Assembly: GCA_041481485.1 (NCBI GenBank)
Contig: JBGPBY010000309.1
Location: 1 to 8,639, forward strand
Direction: 5' to 3'
Length of the DNA: 8,639 bases
DNA from: JBGPBY01 sp041481485
GTDB taxonomy: Bacteria > Acidobacteriota > Terriglobia > 20CM-2-55-15
Made by a program: the position numbers and the translations under genes
Notes under the pieces: model-generated
Database searches by the model: none
The model's input: the letters and a program-made list of their open reading frames with translations, nothing else
What the model was told of the DNA's origin: nothing
In this document: piece by piece, positions 5,423-8,639 of the stretch
How the letters are laid out: each line of letters starts with the position of its first letter
Numbering within the stretch: position 1 is the stretch's first letter

Positions 5423-8400
5423 ATGCAGCTTCCAATTCAATCGAAACATTTCAAAATTGCGGCAGTTCTACTGGTTCTGGTGGCGATGACTTCAACGGCC
5501 CTGTGGTATCGGAGCCGTCCTCCCCGAATCGGGGAAGACGACGGAACCGGCGAGTTCCGGCTGGCGGACGCGGCGGATCGCAGTCTCGATGGCCAGCCTG
5601 CCCTTGCGCTGACCTTCACGCTTCCGCTGGATGCCCGCAAAAACTACGACAAGTTCATCCAGGTTTTCGAAATGCCGCCTCGCGTGCCTGCGGCGTCGAA
5701 CCCGCGCCCCAATGAAGAGGAAGAATCTGACGGGACGAAGCATGTGTCCATTGTGAGCACCAAGCCGGAAGACATCGCCACAGCCAATGGCAAGGTCGTC
5801 AACGGTGCATGGATCGTCGGGGACAATCCACGGCTGCTGTTCTTCCCGCATACCAAGCCGGAGACACGCTACGTGGTCACCATTGCAACAGGGATTGAGG
5901 CGCGCAACGGAAGCAAGCTTGCCGCGGATTCCAAATACTCCGTTCAAACCGCTCCGGTTTCTCCCGCGTACTACTTCGCAAGCAACGGCACCGTGCTTCC
6001 CGCCAGGCAGAACGGCGGACTTCCAGTGGTCACGGTCAACGTTCCTGAGGTCGACATTCAATTCCTGCGCGTGAAAAGCAACAAATTGCCGGAATTCATG
6101 GACCACGTCATCGCGCGCCCAAAAGGCAAACAAACGGCCGACGCTGAGGAATCCGAAAACGAAGATCAATACGACTACCGCCGCTCATCACTGAAAGGCG
6201 CAGTTGGGAACTACCAGCTGGACGCACTAAAAGATATGACCGATAGCATTTACCTCGGGCGTTTCACCACTGAAAAGAAGCCCAACAAACGCAGCGTCAC
6301 CTACATTTCGGTCGAGGATATCCGTGAACTTGCAGAGCCCGGCGTCTATGTGGCCGTGATGAGCCAGCCCGGCCGCTTTCGTTACGATTCCCAGACGACC
6401 TACTTCTACGTGAGCGATCTGGGAATGCAACTGCGTGTGTTCGAAAAGACTGCCGACGTGTTCGTCAGTTCGCTGGTTACGGGCCGTGCGGTCAGTGGAG
6501 TGGAAACTTCATGGCTCGACGCAAGTGGCAAAACTCTGGCAACCGGATCCACCGACAGTGACGGGCACCATGCGTTCGCCGAAATTCCGAAAGATGCCAG
6601 GCTCGTCATGGCGCGAAAGGACAAGCAGGTATCCCTTGTCACTCTGAAGGAACCTTCGCTGGATCTTTCCGAATACGACACTGTGGGGCCCCCCTCCAAA
6701 CCGGTCCGGCTGTTCGCATATACGGGGCGGGATCTTTACCGTCCGGGTGAAAGCTTCGACGTGTCCGTGCTGGCGAGGGACAGGGACGGGCGCACCGTCC
6801 CAGCACAGCCGATTCAAGCGGTGCTCAAGGATCCCGGTGGACATCGCATGTTCACCTCCATTTGGAAACCCGACATGCGATTTCCCGGATACTACCTGAA
6901 ACACCTCGATCTTCCCTCCGACGCTGCAACCGGAAAGTGGACACTCGAATTGCGCGCCGATCCCGCCGATAAAACTCCGGGCACTTCGTTTCGTTTCGGG
7001 GTGGAGGAATTCCTGCCCGAGCGGATGAAACTGGACCTCACCAACACGCAGGCAGCGCTCTCCGCGGATCAGGTGTTCGCGATTGCAGCGAAGGGTTCCT
7101 ATCTCTACGGTGCGCCGGCTTCCAACAATCGGCTGTTGGGAGTTGCGGAATTCGAGCGAAACAAAAATCCCCTTGCAGGAAAATTCCCCGGATTCGAATT
7201 TGGCGACATCCGCGAAGACGCATCAAAGACGCGCATGGAACTTCCCGAACAGTCTCTGGATTCGGAAGGAAACGCGCAGGTGCGAATTGAACTGAAGGAC
7301 ATGGCCGGAAAGCATTCGCCGTTTACGGTGCGCGGTACGCTGAGCCTGCTGGAAAGCGGCGGCCGTCCCGTAATCCGCAATATCGAACGTGTCGTGTGGC
7401 CTGCCGCCGTGCTGACAGGAGTGCGTCCTTTATTCACTGGCGACTACGCTCGCGAGGGCAGCCGCGCAGAATTTGAAGTCCTTCGCAGCGACCGGGACGG
7501 CAACCTCAAGGCTGCGGCATCCATGCCGGTTCGCCTGTTTCGTGAGAATCGCGATTATTATTGGCGCTTCGACGATCAACGTGGCTGGCATTCCGGATTC
7601 ACCGAAACCGACGAACTGGTCGAGACCACGTCCATTACGATTCCATCGGGTGGACGCGGCAAGCTGGCCGTCCCGGTGCAGTATGGCCGTTATCGTCTGG
7701 AGATCGACGATAAGGAGAACAACCAGTCACTGACATATCGTTTCTACGCGGGCTGGAGTTCACAAGGCGACGAGACTCAGGGCGTGCGTCCGGATCGCGT
7801 CGCACTCAAACTCGACAAACCGAATTACCAGGAGGGCGAGACTGCTCACTTGACGCTTACGCCACCGCATCAGGGAGAGGCTCTGATTACGGTGGAGGGC
7901 GATCGTACATTGTGGGTCAAACGCACCACGATTTCGAGCGACACGGCGACGGTCGACATTCCGATCAATCGCGAATGGAAGCGCCACGATCTTTACGTCA
8001 CCGTCATGGTGGTACGTCCCGGCAGTGAGGGAAGTCTGGTGACACCCGCTCGCGCACTCGGTTTGATTTACCTGCCACTGGATCGTACGAACCGCCAGCT
8101 GACCGTCACACTCGAAGCCCCGCAAAAGGTCCGGCCCGACACCAACATCAATGTGAAGATCAAAGCGCCGGAAGCCAAAGGTCAGATGGCATTCGTCACC
8201 CTGTCCGCTGTCGATGCCGGCATCCTCAACATCACGCGATTCGCATCGCCGGACCCGCATGGATACTTCTTCGGCAAACTGCGATACGGCGCCGATCTGC
8301 ACGACGTCTACGGCCGCCTGATCGAAAAAATGCAGGGCCAGAAAGGCCAGCTGCGCTTCGGCGGTGACAACACGCCGACGCCAAGCCGCGGGTTGCCGAA

Positions 8401-8639
8401 GATCGTGCAACTGGTGGACCTCTTCAGCGGCCCCATACCGCTGGATGCCAATGGCGAGGCGCAAATTCCGCTGCATGCACCGGACTTCAACGGGACGCTG
8501 CGCCTCATGGCGGTAGTTGCGGCTTCCGACCGTTTTGGCTCTAAAGACGCGGAAATGACAATCGCCGCTCCGCTCATCACCGAACTGCTGACCCCGCGGT
8601 TTCTCTCGTTCGGCGACAAGGCGGCCATGGCGCTCGATC
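5423..8639 (+). CDS. Bacterial alpha-2-macroglobulin (YfhM-like), 3' end cut
   Basis: The first 1072 codons of a large envelope protease-trap protein; the frame is open to the window edge. Bacterial macroglobulins sit in the periplasm and bind attacking proteases; the E. coli relative YfhM is about 1650 residues. Residues 1-10 are followed by the hydrophobic segment KIAAVLLVLVAMTSTALWY (11-29). It has no Cys, so it is probably an uncleaved inner-membrane anchor rather than a lipoprotein. Family landmarks are the MG2-type strand around DLYRPGESFDV (437-447), a bait/BRD-like region from about 793 (ALKLDKPNYQEGE), LSAVDAGIL (927-935), GYFFGKLRYG (947-956), DVYGRLIE (961-968), LRFGGD (977-982) and the A2M core segment APDFNGTLRLMAV (1019-1031) to LTPRFLSFGD (1056-1065). 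Acidic linkers occur at 97-103 and 239-251. The thioester CxEQ, if present, would lie beyond the edge. ATG 5423 has GGGGG (5413-5417) 5 bases upstream. The partner pbpC (PBP1c) is not in the window but could follow. Confidence 0.92.
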   Translation, partial: MQLPIQSKHFKIAAVLLVLVAMTSTALWYRSRPPRIGEDDGTGEFRLADAADRSLDGQPALALTFTLPLDARKNYDKFIQVFEMPPRVPAASNPRPNEEEESDGTKHVSIVSTKPEDIATANGKVVNGAWIVGDNPRLLFFPHTKPETRYVVTIATGIEARNGSKLAADSKYSVQTAPVSPAYYFASNGTVLPARQNGGLPVVTVNVPEVDIQFLRVKSNKLPEFMDHVIARPKGKQTADAEESENEDQYDYRRSSLKGAVGNYQLDALKDMTDSIYLGRFTTEKKPNKRSVTYISVEDIRELAEPGVYVAVMSQPGRFRYDSQTTYFYVSDLGMQLRVFEKTADVFVSSLVTGRAVSGVETSWLDASGKTLATGSTDSDGHHAFAEIPKDARLVMARKDKQVSLVTLKEPSLDLSEYDTVGPPSKPVRLFAYTGRDLYRPGESFDVSVLARDRDGRTVPAQPIQAVLKDPGGHRMFTSIWKPDMRFPGYYLKHLDLPSDAATGKWTLELRADPADKTPGTSFRFGVEEFLPERMKLDLTNTQAALSADQVFAIAAKGSYLYGAPASNNRLLGVAEFERNKNPLAGKFPGFEFGDIREDASKTRMELPEQSLDSEGNAQVRIELKDMAGKHSPFTVRGTLSLLESGGRPVIRNIERVVWPAAVLTGVRPLFTGDYAREGSRAEFEVLRSDRDGNLKAAASMPVRLFRENRDYYWRFDDQRGWHSGFTETDELVETTSITIPSGGRGKLAVPVQYGRYRLEIDDKENNQSLTYRFYAGWSSQGDETQGVRPDRVALKLDKPNYQEGETAHLTLTPPHQGEALITVEGDRTLWVKRTTISSDTATVDIPINREWKRHDLYVTVMVVRPGSEGSLVTPARALGLIYLPLDRTNRQLTVTLEAPQKVRPDTNINVKIKAPEAKGQMAFVTLSAVDAGILNITRFASPDPHGYFFGKLRYGADLHDVYGRLIEKMQGQKGQLRFGGDNTPTPSRGLPKIVQLVDLFSGPIPLDANGEAQIPLHAPDFNGTLRLMAVVAASDRFGSKDAEMTIAAPLITELLTPRFLSFGDKAAMALD

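Noticed and set aside
5492..6169. 225-codon minus-strand open frame inside the macroglobulin gene
   Set aside because: The plus-strand frame is supported by family motifs and is continuous from 5423; this frame is its shadow.
7760..8476. 238-codon minus-strand open frame inside the macroglobulin gene
   Set aside because: Same reason: it is opposite conserved segments such as LSAVDAGIL and LRFGGD.

Overview
The window carries three complete genes, one gene cut by the right edge, a possible miniprotein, and intergenic stretches rich in short hairpin repeats. Coding density, codon use, a secreted multi-domain carboxypeptidase-regulatory-like protein, an oligopeptidase B, a Uma2-family protein and an alpha-2-macroglobulin with a signal anchor point to a Gram-negative, GC-moderate to GC-rich environmental bacterium. 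Acidobacteriota is my best guess (inference, moderate confidence). There is no rRNA, tRNA, IS element, CRISPR array or phage gene that I can see.

Layout. Bases 1-117 hold a two-hairpin REP-like repeat and the leader of the first gene. Bases 118-1833 (+) encode an exported protein of about five carboxypeptidase-regulatory/prealbumin-like beta-sandwich domains. It converges, across a 30-base gap with a weak hairpin, on ptrB (1864-3948, -), a full-length S9A oligopeptidase B with its catalytic triad intact. Bases 3949-4192 hold a 22-base near-perfect dyad with an extra half-site upstream, and a doubtful 28-codon hydrophobic ORF. Bases 4193-4738 (-) encode a Uma2-family PD-(D/E)XK protein whose leader can fold in two mutually exclusive ways, one of which covers part of the ribosome binding site. 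Bases 4739-5422 are non-coding and contain an array of REP-like hairpins plus a separate 13-base inverted repeat. From 5423 (+) a YfhM-type bacterial alpha-2-macroglobulin runs off the right edge after 1072 codons, before the point where its thioester motif would lie.

How the parts relate. The genes do not form one operon: the first two converge, and Uma2 and the macroglobulin diverge from the repeat array. The macroglobulin is an envelope protease trap, the first gene product is probably exported, and oligopeptidase B trims basic peptides. A shared pathway is not shown by the sequence. I found no convincing new multi-gene system. The least explained material is non-coding: the composite hairpin repeats, with a compensatory base-pair change between two copies; the dyad at 4018-4067; and the switch-like leader of the Uma2 gene.
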